Assembly (NCBI GenBank): GCA_945897365.1
Contig: CAMDFD010000010.1
Coordinates: 74,382-138,381, forward strand
Origin: Bordetella parapertussis
Lineage (GTDB): Bacteria > Pseudomonadota > Gammaproteobacteria > Burkholderiales > Burkholderiaceae_B
Length of the DNA: 64,000 nt
Direction of reading: 5' to 3'
The position numbers were made by a program, and so were the translations under genes. The notes beneath the pieces were generated by a model. The model saw only the letters and a program-made list of their open reading frames with translations, was not told where the DNA came from and made no database searches. Of the stretch, positions 52,547 through 61,719 are shown piece by piece; within the stretch, counting starts at the first letter, position 1, and the number at the start of each line of letters is the position of its first letter.

Positions 52547-54675
52547 GGTGCCAGTCTGGAAATATCAGCGACTTGGTTCATTAAGCGATGCAGTTGCGCG
52601 AGCAGGGCGAGACGATTCAAGCGTACGGCGTGATCCTCGGCCATGACCATAATGTCATTGAAAAACGTGTCGACAGCCGCACGCGTTTGCGCCAGCGTCG
52701 CCAAGGCTGCTTTGTAGTCCCCAGAGTCGAATTGTTTCTGCGCCACGGGTTGCACTGACGCGATACTTTGAGCGAGAGCTTGTTCGGCCGGCTCGGTCAG
52801 CAGAGATGGGTTGACTGCAGGTAGGGCGCCTTCGACTTTTTTCAGCAAATTACCGATACGTTTGTTGGCTGCGGCTAGACTCGCGGCATCAGGGCTTTGA
52901 GCAAAAGTTTCGGCCGCCAGCACGCGGGCAGGAATTTGGTGAAGAGGTGGCGCAAGCGCCAGCACGGCTTCTACAGCATTGCGATCATAGTGAGTGATGA
53001 GTTGATTGCGCAGTCGCTCGATGATAAAGGTTTGCACTTCATTGACGGTATCGATCTGAAGTGCGCCAGCGGCAAAGGTGTCAGCGGATGCTTGCAACAG
53101 ACCATGCAGTGTGAGCGGGCCGTCTTGTTGGATATTTAGCACAGTGCCGGCGGTGAGTTGCTCAAAGGCACTGATCAGACCGAGCGCGGCGCGGCGCAGG
53201 CCAAATGGATCGCGCTCACCTGTTGGCGCCAGACCAATCCCCCAGATGCCCACCAATGTCTCGGTGCGTTCGGCCATAAATAGCACCGTGGCGGTCAGGT
53301 CATTTGTTTTGACTGGGGTGTCGAGCCTGATGCGATATTGTCCAGCCAGTGCTTCGACCACACCAGGGGACTCGTTGTCACCCCGTGCATAGTAAGCACC
53401 CATGATGCCTTGCAGCTCTGGAAACTCACCGACCATGTTGGTATTGAGATCGGCTTTAGCCAGCAATGCCGCACGTTCGCATTCGGCGATATTCGCGCCA
53501 AGGGTTCGCGCCAGCCAGGCGGCGATCTTTTGCACCCGGGTCGTGCGTTCAAGCTGGGTCCCTAGCTTGTTGTGATACACAATTGCGCTGAGCGGGTCGA
53601 CACGCGAGGCCAGCGTGCTTTTGCGGTCTGTTTCGAAAAAGAACTCGGCATCGGCCAAGCGTGGGCGGATGACGCGCTCATTACCCTCGATGATTGCCGC
53701 AGGTGTATCGGTTGGCATATTGCTGACAATCAAAAACTGATTGGTGAGCTTGCCTGTGGTGGGGTGAAAAAGTGGAAAATATTTTTGATTTAGACGCATG
53801 GTCAGAATCAGACATTCTTGAGGCACAGCAAGAAAACGTTCTTCGAAGGTTCCGGCATAGACGACAGGCGCTTCGACAAGCGCGGTGACCTCGTCCAATA
53901 AAGCAGGGACTTCTGGATCTTGACCGAGAGAAGCGTTGAGACGCGAGGCCTGTGCGTCGAGCAAGGCTTTGATTTGCTTACGACGCGCATCAAAGGATGC
54001 GACCACGCGGCCGGTCTGAGTAAGTTGAGTCTCGTAGCTGTCCGCGCTTGTGATCGCAATCGGACCAGGATGTAGAAAGCGATGGCCATGCGTCACACGA
54101 CCCGCGGTCAACCCCAGAATCTGGGCCGGAATAATCTCGTCACCAAATAGCGTAACCAGTGCATGCGCAGGGCGGACAAATTTGACCGAGGTCTGGCCAT
54201 CGGCGAGCTGGTATTTCATGACCTTGGGAATGGGCAGTCCCGCGAGGGTCGTTTCAATGGCGGCTTGCAACACCTCAGCTAGTTTGGCGCCAGGTGCGGT
54301 ACCGCTGGCGACGAGATAGTCTTGTTTGCCGTCGGATTCGCGTCCAAGCTGGCTGACATCCATTTGCTCCCAGCCCTTTGCGGCGAGCTTTTTGAGCAAG
54401 GCAGGAGTCGCCGCGCCTGAAGCATCGAGGCCGACTTTGACGGGCATCAGCTTTTCAGAAAATGCTTGCTCGGGGGCCTCATCATGAACTTGAGTCAGTC
54501 TGACTGCCATGTGTCGAGGAGAGGCAAAAGCGACGATCGTATTTTCTTGACCAACCAGTCCATGCTGAGCTAAGGCTGCACAAAGGCCATCGGCAAAAGC
54601 CTGACCAAGCTTTGGCAGGGCTTTGGGAGGAAGCTCTTCGGTAAAGAGTTCAACAAGCAAGGGGCGCGTGATCAT
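52543..54675 (-). CDS. glyS: Glycyl-tRNA synthetase beta subunit
   Basis: The 710-residue beta chain of the bacterial alpha2beta2 glycyl-tRNA synthetase, responsible for tRNA recognition. The start PLLVELFTEELPPKALPKLGQAF is the standard one, and SPRHMAVRLT, KYFPLFHPTTGKL (substrate-side region), RPRLADAEFFFETDRK and GEFPELQGIMGAYYA are conserved. The length matches the family. It overlaps glyQ by 4 bases and gmhB by 4, so translation of the three is likely coupled. Confidence 0.97.
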   Translation of the reverse strand: MITRPLLVELFTEELPPKALPKLGQAFADGLCAALAQHGLVGQENTIVAFASPRHMAVRLTQVHDEAPEQAFSEKLMPVKVGLDASGAATPALLKKLAAKGWEQMDVSQLGRESDGKQDYLVASGTAPGAKLAEVLQAAIETTLAGLPIPKVMKYQLADGQTSVKFVRPAHALVTLFGDEIIPAQILGLTAGRVTHGHRFLHPGPIAITSADSYETQLTQTGRVVASFDARRKQIKALLDAQASRLNASLGQDPEVPALLDEVTALVEAPVVYAGTFEERFLAVPQECLILTMRLNQKYFPLFHPTTGKLTNQFLIVSNMPTDTPAAIIEGNERVIRPRLADAEFFFETDRKSTLASRVDPLSAIVYHNKLGTQLERTTRVQKIAAWLARTLGANIAECERAALLAKADLNTNMVGEFPELQGIMGAYYARGDNESPGVVEALAGQYRIRLDTPVKTNDLTATVLFMAERTETLVGIWGIGLAPTGERDPFGLRRAALGLISAFEQLTAGTVLNIQQDGPLTLHGLLQASADTFAAGALQIDTVNEVQTFIIERLRNQLITHYDRNAVEAVLALAPPLHQIPARVLAAETFAQSPDAASLAAANKRIGNLLKKVEGALPAVNPSLLTEPAEQALAQSIASVQPVAQKQFDSGDYKAALATLAQTRAAVDTFFNDIMVMAEDHAVRLNRLALLAQLHRLMNQVADISRLAP

Positions 54676-55574
54676 GGCTGTGTCCCTTTGGTTGAGTGCA
54701 ACATGGGAAAACCTAATTTTTCACGGGATTCGTAGTAGGCCTGCGCGACCGCACGAGACAGGTTGCGGATACGACCAATATACGCGGCGCGTTCGGTGAC
54801 GCTGATCGCGCCGCGCGCATCCAGCATATTGAAGGTGTGGGCGGCTTTGAGTGTGGCCTCGTAGGCAGGCAGTGCCAGTGGCACCTCCATCAGGCGTTTG
54901 GCGAGCACCTCAAAATCCGTAAAGTGGCGGAACAGCGTCTCGGCATCGGAGTGTTCGAAGTTGTACGTAGACTGCTCGACCTCGTTTTGGTGAAACACAT
55001 CACGATAGAGCACGCGCCCGTTTGAACCGTCTGTCCAGACTAAGTCGTAGACGCTCTCTACGCCTTGGAGGTACATCGCTAGGCGCTCTAGACCATAGGT
55101 GATCTCGCCCGTTGTCGGGGTGCAGTCCAACCCACCCACCTGCTGAAAATAGGTGAACTGAGTGACTTCCATCCCATTGAGCCAAACCTCCCAGCCCAAG
55201 CCCCAGGCGCCCAGCGTCGGGTTTTCCCAGTCATCTTCGACAAAGCGGATGTCATGCTCGGTCGGGCGGATACCCAACGCCTCAAGCGACCCGATATAGA
55301 GGTCGAGAATGTTTGGCGGAGCGGGCTTGAGGACAACCTGATACTGGTAATAGTGCTGTAAGCGGTTTGGATTTTCTCCGTAGCGACCGTCTTTTGGGCG
55401 GCGCGAGGGCTGGACGTAGGCGGCGCGCCAAGGCTCGGGGCCAATCGCGCGCAGAAAGGTGGCGGTGTGAGAGGTGCCGGCGCCTACCTCCATGTCATAA
55501 GGCTGGAGCAGGGCGCATCCCTGTTGATCCCAGTACTCCTGCAGGCGCAGGATAATTTGCTGAAAGGTGATCAT
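54672..55574 (-). CDS. glyQ: Glycyl-tRNA synthetase alpha subunit
   Basis: The 300-residue catalytic alpha chain of glycyl-tRNA synthetase. TFQQIILRLQEYWDQQGC, LQPYDMEVGAGTSHTATF, YVQPSRRPKDGRYGENPNR and FTYFQQVGGLDC are near invariant. It is the first gene of a seven-gene minus-strand operon ending in glycerate kinase. A TAAAAT box 37 bases upstream may be its promoter. The lnt and corC genes often found upstream in relatives are absent; a divergent crotonase gene is there instead. Confidence 0.97.
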   Translation of the reverse strand: MITFQQIILRLQEYWDQQGCALLQPYDMEVGAGTSHTATFLRAIGPEPWRAAYVQPSRRPKDGRYGENPNRLQHYYQYQVVLKPAPPNILDLYIGSLEALGIRPTEHDIRFVEDDWENPTLGAWGLGWEVWLNGMEVTQFTYFQQVGGLDCTPTTGEITYGLERLAMYLQGVESVYDLVWTDGSNGRVLYRDVFHQNEVEQSTYNFEHSDAETLFRHFTDFEVLAKRLMEVPLALPAYEATLKAAHTFNMLDARGAISVTERAAYIGRIRNLSRAVAQAYYESREKLGFPMLHSTKGTQP

Positions 55575-55610
55575 GAAAATTTGAACGCATTAAAGGCGAA
55601 ATAAGCGTTC

Positions 55611-55616
55611 ATTTTA
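55611..55616 (-). promoter_or_regulatory. Candidate -10 element for glyQ
   Basis: Read on the minus strand, TAAAAT lies 37 bases before the glyQ start. Boxes of this form are common in Burkholderiales. The -35 is not clear. Confidence 0.3.
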
Positions 55617-55709
55617 GCTTGGGGGCGAGGTGTGTGCGCCTGTAGAGGGGAGTTCTGGAGACTGATTGGGCGTGAATCGCCTATGATTTAAGAAATTCAG
55701 CCATATTTA

Positions 55710-55722
55710 GCGAAAATTTCGC
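55710..55722. promoter_or_regulatory. Short AT-centred palindrome before the crotonase gene
   Basis: GCGAAAATTTCGC is a perfect palindrome around one central base, 19 bases before the crotonase ATG and next to its AAGGAG site. It could be a repressor site, or an mRNA hairpin affecting translation. Confidence 0.3.
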
Positions 55723-55741
55723 CTTTTCTCAAGGAGCCCCC

Positions 55742-56509
55742 ATGTCCAGTTTGGTTAGTGTGGATTTCACCGACGGTATCCTGATCATTACGATCAATCG
55801 CCCTGAGGCGCGTAACGCCATCAGTTTTGAAACCGCGCAGCAACTTTCTGCGGCCTTTGATGAAATGGACGCCCGGGACGATGTCAAAATCGGGATCCTG
55901 ACCGGGGCAGGCGGAACATTCTGCTCAGGGATGGACTTGAAGGACTTTGCCAAGACGCGCAAGCGTTCATCGGTGGAGGGTAAGGGTTTCGGCGGGTTGA
56001 ATGAGGCTCCCCCAAAAAAGCCGCTCATCGCTGCGATTGAAGGCTATGCAGTAGCAGGTGGTTTTGAGATGGTGTTGGCTTGCGATTTGATTGTGGCGGC
56101 CAACAATGCCAAATTCGGTTTGCCCGAGGTTAAGCGTGGACTGGTCGCGGGGGGTGGAGGCTTGGTGCGACTACCGCGCCAGATTCCCTATCATGTTGCG
56201 ATGGAGGTTTTGCTGACGGGTGATATGTTGTCGGTCGAGCGCGCCTATCAGCTTGGTTTAGTGAATGTGGTCACTGACCCCGGCCAGGCCTTGTCCGAAG
56301 CGATTAAATTAGCTGCCCGAATCTGCGAAAATGGGCCTTTAGCGATTCGTACTGTCAAGGATGTGGTGGTCAAAGGGCTCGATTTTCCAGTGGCTGACAT
56401 GTTCAAACTTCAGCGTCCTATGACTGATCATATTTTCATGTCCGAAGATGCCCGCGAGGGCGCGACGGCGTTTGCTGAAAAGCGCAAGCCCGTCTGGAAA
56501 GGAAAATGA
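55742..56509 (+). CDS. Enoyl-CoA hydratase/isomerase family protein
   Basis: A 255-residue crotonase. The start LVSVDFTDGILIITINRPEARNAI, the oxyanion-hole segment TGAGGTFCSGMDLKDFAK and the catalytic loop AIEGYAVAGGFEMVLACDLIVAA and GLPEVKRGLVAGGGG are typical (each quoted in part). The Glu in LPEVK is one of the two acidic residues of hydratases; the position of the other is occupied by a Gly-rich segment, so isomerase or other chemistry is possible. AAGGAG precedes the ATG. A fumarase gene follows after 87 bases. Confidence 0.87.
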   Translation: MSSLVSVDFTDGILIITINRPEARNAISFETAQQLSAAFDEMDARDDVKIGILTGAGGTFCSGMDLKDFAKTRKRSSVEGKGFGGLNEAPPKKPLIAAIEGYAVAGGFEMVLACDLIVAANNAKFGLPEVKRGLVAGGGGLVRLPRQIPYHVAMEVLLTGDMLSVERAYQLGLVNVVTDPGQALSEAIKLAARICENGPLAIRTVKDVVVKGLDFPVADMFKLQRPMTDHIFMSEDAREGATAFAEKRKPVWKGK

Positions 56510-56596
56510 GGGTGATGAGTGCGTGAGTTGTACTCTGACTGATCTTTTAATTTTTCACATATCTTTTCACATATCGAAACACAGGTAGGGTTCTCT

Positions 56597-58120
56597 ATGT
56601 CCATCACTATTCAAGAAGAAGATTTCGTCAATTCCATCGCTGATGCGATCCAGTTCATCAGCTACTACCATCCGGCGGATTACATCAAGCATCTTGCACG
56701 CGCCTATGAACGCGAAGAAAGCCCTGCGGCCAAGGATGCGATCGCGCAGATTTTGACCAACTCGCGCATGAGCGCCGAGGGACGCCGACCGATTTGCCAG
56801 GACACCGGCATCGTGAATGTCTTTTTGAAAATTGGTATGGATGTGCGTTTCAATTCTAAAAGGAGCATTCAGGAGTTGTGCGATGAGGGTGTGCGCCGCG
56901 GCTACCTTAATCCGGAAAATCCTTTGCGCGCCTCGGTGCTGGATGATCCTATTTTTCTGCGTAAAAACACCAAGGACAATACCCCCTGTATCGTCAACGT
57001 TGAACTGGTCCAGGGCAACACAGTCGACGTTCAAGTTGCGGCGAAGGGTGGTGGCTCCGAAAACAAATCCAAGCTCGCGATGTTGAATCCAAACGATTCG
57101 ATCGTGGACTGGGTCTTGAAAACAGTTCCAACAATGGGCGCTGGCTGGTGTCCGCCAGGCATGCTTGGGATCGGTGTGGGCGGTACAGCAGAAAAAGCTG
57201 TGCTGATGGCTAAGCACTCGCTGATGGAAGATCTGGACATGTACGAGTTGCTTGAGCGTGGGCCGAGCAACAAGCTCGAAGAGTTGCGGATTGAGATCTA
57301 TCAAAAGGTCAACGCGCTTGGTATTGGTGCTCAGGGCTTGGGTGGCTTGACGACGGTGCTTGATGTAAAAATCGAGACTTTTGCTACGCACGCAGCCTCG
57401 TTCCCTGTGGCCATGATTCCAAACTGCGCCGCGACGCGTCACGCACACTTTGTGCTGGATGGTTCAGGCCCCGCGCACTTGCAGCGTCCTTCGTTATCGG
57501 ATTGGCCGGATGTGCATTGGGCGCCAGACTATAAGTCGTCTAAACAAGTCGATCTAAACACGCTGACACGCGAAGAAGTCGCGAGCTGGAAACCTGGTCA
57601 GACCTTGTTGCTCAACGGCAAAATGCTGACGGGTCGGGATGCGGCACACAAGCGTATTCAGGATATGCTGGCCAAGGGCGAGCCCTTACCTGTCGATTTC
57701 CACGGCAAGATGATCTACTACGTGGGTCCAGTTGATCCTGTTGGCGGAGAGGTGGTAGGACCTGCAGGTCCAACAACGTCGACGCGTATGGATAAGTTCA
57801 CCGATATGATGCTCGAGAAAACAGGCTTATTTGCGATGATTGGTAAGGCTGAGCGTGGTCCTGCTACGGTTGAGTCGATTCGTCAGCACAAGTCTGCTTA
57901 TTTGATGGCGGTGGGTGGTGCTGCGTATTTGGTGTCCAAGGCGATTCGTGGAGCTAAGGTGATTGGCTTTGAAGATCTGGGTATGGAAGCGATCTATGAG
58001 TTTGATGTGGTGGATATGCCTGTGACGGTCGCTGTGGATTCTCAGGGTACTTCGGTGCATACGACTGGGCCTCGGGAATGGTCGGCTAAGATTGCTGGGA
58101 TTCCTGTGGTGGTGGGGTAA
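56597..58120 (+). CDS. Class I fumarate hydratase (iron-sulfur)
   Basis: A 507-residue oxygen-sensitive fumarase that interconverts fumarate and malate with a 4Fe-4S cluster. The N-terminal domain has GRRPICQDTGIVNVF (first cluster Cys), then GAGWCPPGMLGIGVGGTAEKA and PNCAATRHAHF (other cluster cysteines in this family). The C-terminal beta domain starts near residue 335 with LLNGKMLTGRDAAHKR and ends in GPREWSAKIAGIPVVVG. Tartrate dehydratase shares the fold, but the length and fusion fit fumarase. It is followed by a 197-base palindromic element with a terminator. Confidence 0.93.
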   Translation: MSITIQEEDFVNSIADAIQFISYYHPADYIKHLARAYEREESPAAKDAIAQILTNSRMSAEGRRPICQDTGIVNVFLKIGMDVRFNSKRSIQELCDEGVRRGYLNPENPLRASVLDDPIFLRKNTKDNTPCIVNVELVQGNTVDVQVAAKGGGSENKSKLAMLNPNDSIVDWVLKTVPTMGAGWCPPGMLGIGVGGTAEKAVLMAKHSLMEDLDMYELLERGPSNKLEELRIEIYQKVNALGIGAQGLGGLTTVLDVKIETFATHAASFPVAMIPNCAATRHAHFVLDGSGPAHLQRPSLSDWPDVHWAPDYKSSKQVDLNTLTREEVASWKPGQTLLLNGKMLTGRDAAHKRIQDMLAKGEPLPVDFHGKMIYYVGPVDPVGGEVVGPAGPTTSTRMDKFTDMMLEKTGLFAMIGKAERGPATVESIRQHKSAYLMAVGGAAYLVSKAIRGAKVIGFEDLGMEAIYEFDVVDMPVTVAVDSQGTSVHTTGPREWSAKIAGIPVVVG

Positions 58121-58151
58121 GTGCTTTCGGATTAATTGCTTTTCATAGGAG

Positions 58152-58348
58152 AAAGCCACGCAGCGCCCAATGGGCTTAATGCGCTGGCTATCTCGGCCTG
58201 CTTTGCAGGCTGCCCTCAGACCCTTTGCATTGACGGAGACGACCCCTAACTCGCTTCGCTCAAACAGGGGGTCGTCTTTTTTCCGTCAACGCTGCGGGGT
58301 TTCGGCTCGATAGACAGCGCTCCGAACCGTTTAGCGATGCGAGGCTTT
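58152..58348. repeat. 197-bp imperfect palindrome between fumarase and livF
   Basis: Almost the whole 249-base gap is one long inverted repeat. The outer arms are AAAGCC (58152) and GGCTTT (ending 58348); then GCGCTGGCTATC (58181) pairs with GATAGACAGCGC (58309-58320) with one mismatch; the inner arms are TTGACGGAGACGACCCC (58230-58246) and its complement at 58268-58289, the latter interrupted by five extra T. It looks like a mobile miniature or dispersed intergenic repeat that provides a terminator. No coding potential is seen. Whether it recurs elsewhere cannot be judged from this window. Confidence 0.7.
58238..58282 (+). terminator. Rho-independent terminator after fumarase
   Basis: A 9-base GC-rich stem (GACGACCCC with GGGGTCGTC) and a 21-base loop, followed by six T. 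It sits at the centre of the large palindrome and acts in the fumarase direction; no T tract follows it on the other strand. Confidence 0.85.
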
Positions 58349-58369
58349 GGCTGGTACCTGCTCAAGCTA

Positions 58370-59086
58370 TCAATACAGTTCCATGAGTTCAGTGTTGTTA
58401 CTGAATGCCTCTGGTGAACCTTCACGAATAATTTGGCCTGATTTCATTACGATGACGCGATCAGAAATTTTGAGCGCTTCGCGAACGTTCTGTTCCACAA
58501 TCAAAATTGACATTTTGCGCTCTTGTTGAAGCGCGCGGAGTGGTCCCGCCAAGTCTTGGAATAATTTAGGCGCAAGACCGATCGAAGGTTCATCGAGGAG
58601 CAGGCAGCGAGGTTGACTCAAGAGTGCTCGGCCGAGAGAGACCATTTGTTGCTGCCCCCCAGAGAGCGTGCCAGCGCGTTGCGTATAAAACTTTTTAATC
58701 ATGGGTAGGACATTCATGACCCACTCAAGTCGGGCGGACTGTTCGCCGGTCGGGATATGGTTGGCCCAAAATCCAAGCTTCATAATTTCGGCGACGGTCA
58801 ATCCAGGAAACACGCCACGACCCTCAGGCACTAGCGCGATACCGGCTGCACTGAGTGCTCTTGGATCGGGTTTGACGATGTATTTGCCTTCGAGTGTGAT
58901 GGACCCATGCTCAAGAGGCGCGAGCCCAAACAACGCCTTGAGAAGTGTGGATTTACCTGCGCCATTGTGACCGATCAAGCATAAGACTTCGTTGTATTGG
59001 AGGCTGACATTAAAATCCTCTAGGACGGGTCTGCCACCATATCCAACACGTAGATTTTTAGCTTCGAGAAATGGACCCTGGCTCAT
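58370..59086 (-). CDS. livF: LIV-type ABC transporter ATP-binding protein (LivF family)
   Basis: A 238-residue ATPase of a branched-chain amino acid-type uptake system. Walker A is GHNGAGKST, the signature is TLSGGQQQMVSLGRAL, Walker B is CLLLDEPSIGL and the switch His follows in VEQNV. LivF-type proteins pair with LivG. The family also imports amides, urea and aromatic acids, so the name does not fix the substrate. It overlaps livG by 4 bases and is last in the operon. Confidence 0.93.
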   Translation of the reverse strand: MSQGPFLEAKNLRVGYGGRPVLEDFNVSLQYNEVLCLIGHNGAGKSTLLKALFGLAPLEHGSITLEGKYIVKPDPRALSAAGIALVPEGRGVFPGLTVAEIMKLGFWANHIPTGEQSARLEWVMNVLPMIKKFYTQRAGTLSGGQQQMVSLGRALLSQPRCLLLDEPSIGLAPKLFQDLAGPLRALQQERKMSILIVEQNVREALKISDRVIVMKSGQIIREGSPEAFSNNTELMELY

Positions 59087-59883
59087 GAGCGATCTCCAAA
59101 ATAAATAGCGGCCAGATGCGGATCTTTGAGAATGTCCTGTGAGCTGCCCTGTGCCAGTAGTTTGCCCTGATCTAGAAAGGCGACACGGTCTGAGAGCTGG
59201 ATCACGATATCCAGATTGTGTTCAATGATGCAAATGGTGATGCCCCGTTTGGCATAGTTACGCAATAGCGATACGAATCGTTCAAACGAGCGTGGGTCGA
59301 GTCCGGAGGCAGGTTCGTCGAGCAGCCAGAGTTTGGCTTCACTTGCCATGATGCGGGCCAGACTGAGGAACTTTCTTTCTGCATACGCCAGATCCACCGC
59401 ACGTTCATTACGTTTATCGCGGAGTTGAGTTTCCTCAAGAATCTCCGTGACTCTGCGCTCAGCAGCTTCTCTGCCTCCTTGCCACAGCCAACTGCTTCGC
59501 TCCATCACCGTCATGATGTTTTCTTCGACGGTCATTTGGTTAAAGAGGCGCAAGTCCTGAAATGTGCGTGCAATCCCCATGCGCGCAATCTGCCAAGGTT
59601 CAAAGCCTTTGAGCGGCTTGCCGAGCCAGTGTACCGTTCCGCTTGTCGGGACGAGGTGGCCCGTAATTAAGTTAAAGAGTGTTGTTTTTCCTGCGCCGTT
59701 CGGGCCGACAAGGGTCGTGATGACGCCAGCTGGCAAGTCCATGGTGACATCGGAAATTGCCTGGAGACCACCAAAATTTTTATGAATGGCACGGATCTCA
59801 AGAAGAATTTCTTGAGGCGCATGATGCGCAGGTGCTACGTTTGCAGCCGTGTTGACAGAGGTGGATGCAGTTGCGGTCGTCAT
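59083..59883 (-). CDS. livG: LIV-type ABC transporter ATP-binding protein (LivG family)
   Basis: A 266-residue ATPase. An N-terminal Ala/Thr-rich extension of about 25 residues precedes LEIRAIHKNFGGLQAISDV. Walker A is GPNGAGKTT, the signature region is DLAYAERKFLSLARIM (divergent from the usual LSGGQ), Walker B is LWLLDEPASGL and the switch His is in IIEHNLD. The degenerate signature is noteworthy: the typical LSYGEQR is read here as LAYAERK. It overlaps livM by 4 bases and livF by 4. Confidence 0.9.
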   Translation of the reverse strand: MTTATASTSVNTAANVAPAHHAPQEILLEIRAIHKNFGGLQAISDVTMDLPAGVITTLVGPNGAGKTTLFNLITGHLVPTSGTVHWLGKPLKGFEPWQIARMGIARTFQDLRLFNQMTVEENIMTVMERSSWLWQGGREAAERRVTEILEETQLRDKRNERAVDLAYAERKFLSLARIMASEAKLWLLDEPASGLDPRSFERFVSLLRNYAKRGITICIIEHNLDIVIQLSDRVAFLDQGKLLAQGSSQDILKDPHLAAIYFGDRS

Positions 59884-60764
59884 GCTGCCTTCCCCTTTGT
59901 CCGTCCACCGACAAGACCACCTGGTCTAAACATCATCAGTAGAACCATCGCGAGTCCATAAATGATTTGCTGGATCGTACCAAGCTCAGAGGGGGGTAGA
60001 AAGGGAAGATAAGTCAGTGCGGCAGGCAAAGACATCAACAGGGCTGCACCGACGATGGGTCCAAACAAAGTGCCTGTTCCACCAATAATCACCATCGCCA
60101 TCAATAAAATCGACATTTCAAGCATGAAACTTTCAGGATTAATGAAGCTCATATAAAACGCATAAAGCGAACCGGCCACACCAGCGAGTCCTGCTGAAAC
60201 GGCGACAGAAAGTGTTTTGACGGCATTGACATGCTTGCCATAGGTTTGCGCGGCAGATTCGCTATCTCGAATCGCCATCAGGCTTCGTCCAAAACTACCT
60301 CGTACCAAAAGCGCGGTGATGGCAAGGACTAACAAAAGAATCACCAGAGCGAGTGCAAGAAAAGCCGTGTCGTTATTAAAGACGTACCCGAACAAATTAG
60401 GCCTTGGAATGCCTATCATGCCGCCGAGACCACCCGTCACCGATTTCCATTCCGAAAAAATCGTGACGCCAATGACTTGCAAACCAAGCGAAGCGGCGAC
60501 AAAGTATTCACCCCGGACCCGCAAGGCGGGGAGTGCGAGCGCCATTGAGAGTACGGCGGAAATCATTGCCGAAGCAAGGAGACACAGCAAGAGCGAGTCA
60601 GAGAAGTTCAACGCAATATAAGCGGTTGCATAGGCGCCCACGCCAAAGAATACAGCGTGTGCAAGAGAAAAGATCCCTGCATAGCCCATGATGAAGTTCA
60701 GCGTCAGCGCAAGGATACCGTTGATGCAAAAAAGGACGGCAATATTTTGTAGGTAGGCAATCAT
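59880..60764 (-). CDS. livM: LIV-type ABC transporter permease (LivM family)
   Basis: A 294-residue inner-membrane permease with about eight to ten helices. NGILALTLNFIMGYAGIFSLAHAVFFGVGAY (in parts) is the conserved start of the family and GGTGTLFGPIVGAALL the conserved late element. ATG 60764 is chosen because a very strong AAGGAGGG site ends 7 bases upstream; the open frame further upstream overlaps livH. Forms the channel with LivH. Confidence 0.92.
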   Translation of the reverse strand: MIAYLQNIAVLFCINGILALTLNFIMGYAGIFSLAHAVFFGVGAYATAYIALNFSDSLLLCLLASAMISAVLSMALALPALRVRGEYFVAASLGLQVIGVTIFSEWKSVTGGLGGMIGIPRPNLFGYVFNNDTAFLALALVILLLVLAITALLVRGSFGRSLMAIRDSESAAQTYGKHVNAVKTLSVAVSAGLAGVAGSLYAFYMSFINPESFMLEMSILLMAMVIIGGTGTLFGPIVGAALLMSLPAALTYLPFLPPSELGTIQQIIYGLAMVLLMMFRPGGLVGGRTKGKAA

Positions 60765-60771
60765 GTTGTGT

Positions 60772-60779
60772 CCCTCCTT
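60772..60779 (-). promoter_or_regulatory. Strong ribosome-binding site of livM
   Basis: AAGGAGGG on the minus strand overlaps the last base pairs of the livH stop codon and decides the livM start at 60764. It is the strongest such site noticed in the window and suggests that livM is made without relying on coupling. Confidence 0.75.
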
Positions 60780-61650
60780 AAGAAACCGTAGCTCGACCGT
60801 ACACGCCACCGGGACGAAACAGGATGAACAGGAATAAAATGACAAAGGTGACGGCTTCGCTCCACTGTGGATCGATAAAAGCTAAGCAAAGGTTTTCTGC
60901 GAGACCGAGGAGCAATCCTGCAACGGCCGCGCCTTTTAAGCTGCCGACTCCGCCTACGATTGTCGCGGCGATGCTGATTAACATGACGTGATTGCCCATT
61001 GATGGATTTAAGCCTGAGGTCGCCGCCGTCAAAATGGCAGCTGGAACGACTAAGACTGAACCGATCAGAAAAACATATTGAGAAAGGCGGCGTGGTGTCA
61101 GACCGTATACTTCGATCAAGGCGGGATTTTCACCTAAGGCACGCAGTGCGATACCTAAATTGGTGCGTGTCAACAGCCACTGAAGCAGGGCAAAAGATAT
61201 GATGGCACTGACAAGAATCGCTGCAGCTATTGGTGCGATAAAGAGGCCTGGAATGATTTCAAGGCTTTTGCTCAGCGGGGTGCTGACCGTCACCATGCCA
61301 CGACCAAAGACGATCGAGATGACGTTCTGCACCACGATGGCTGCACCAAAAGAAGCGACAAACACTGTAAAGAATGAGCCTTCGTGGCGCTGGATGACGG
61401 CATAGACCCAGCGGTCTAGCAGAATACCAAACAAACCCGCTGCTGCTGCCGAGGCGAGGGCCGCAAGTGGCCATGCCCAGCCCAATACGACGTAACACTC
61501 ATAAAAAATAAAGCCAGCTATCGTAAACGTCGCGCCATGCGCGGCATGAAAAATACGGGTCATGCCAAAAATCAGCGAGAACCCGGCCGCAACCAGTGCG
61601 TAGAGCGCACCGGTTTGCAGCCCATTGGCTAACAATTGGGCAAACAGCAT
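60778..61650 (-). CDS. livH: LIV-type ABC transporter permease (LivH family)
   Basis: A 290-residue permease. LLANGLQTGALYALVAAGFSLIFGMTRIFHAAHGA (quoted in parts) is the standard start, with LRALGENPALIEVYGL and the late GSLKGAAVAGLLLGLAEN. ATG 61650 is preceded by AGGAAA at proper spacing; the longer open frame adds 14 residues that do not look like the family. It lies between the binding-protein gene and livM on the same strand. Confidence 0.92.
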   Translation of the reverse strand: MLFAQLLANGLQTGALYALVAAGFSLIFGMTRIFHAAHGATFTIAGFIFYECYVVLGWAWPLAALASAAAAGLFGILLDRWVYAVIQRHEGSFFTVFVASFGAAIVVQNVISIVFGRGMVTVSTPLSKSLEIIPGLFIAPIAAAILVSAIISFALLQWLLTRTNLGIALRALGENPALIEVYGLTPRRLSQYVFLIGSVLVVPAAILTAATSGLNPSMGNHVMLISIAATIVGGVGSLKGAAVAGLLLGLAENLCLAFIDPQWSEAVTFVILFLFILFRPGGVYGRATVS

Positions 61651-61719
61651 GGGGCAGTTTCCTATGTGTACATCCGAAGGACGCGTGGACAAAGCCCACG
61701 CGTTGACCGACTCGCTCGC

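Noticed and set aside
56567..57448. Long open frame of 293 codons on the minus strand
   Set aside because: It is antisense to the class I fumarase, whose motifs are unambiguous, and its translation has no family-like features and is rich in His, Arg and Cys.
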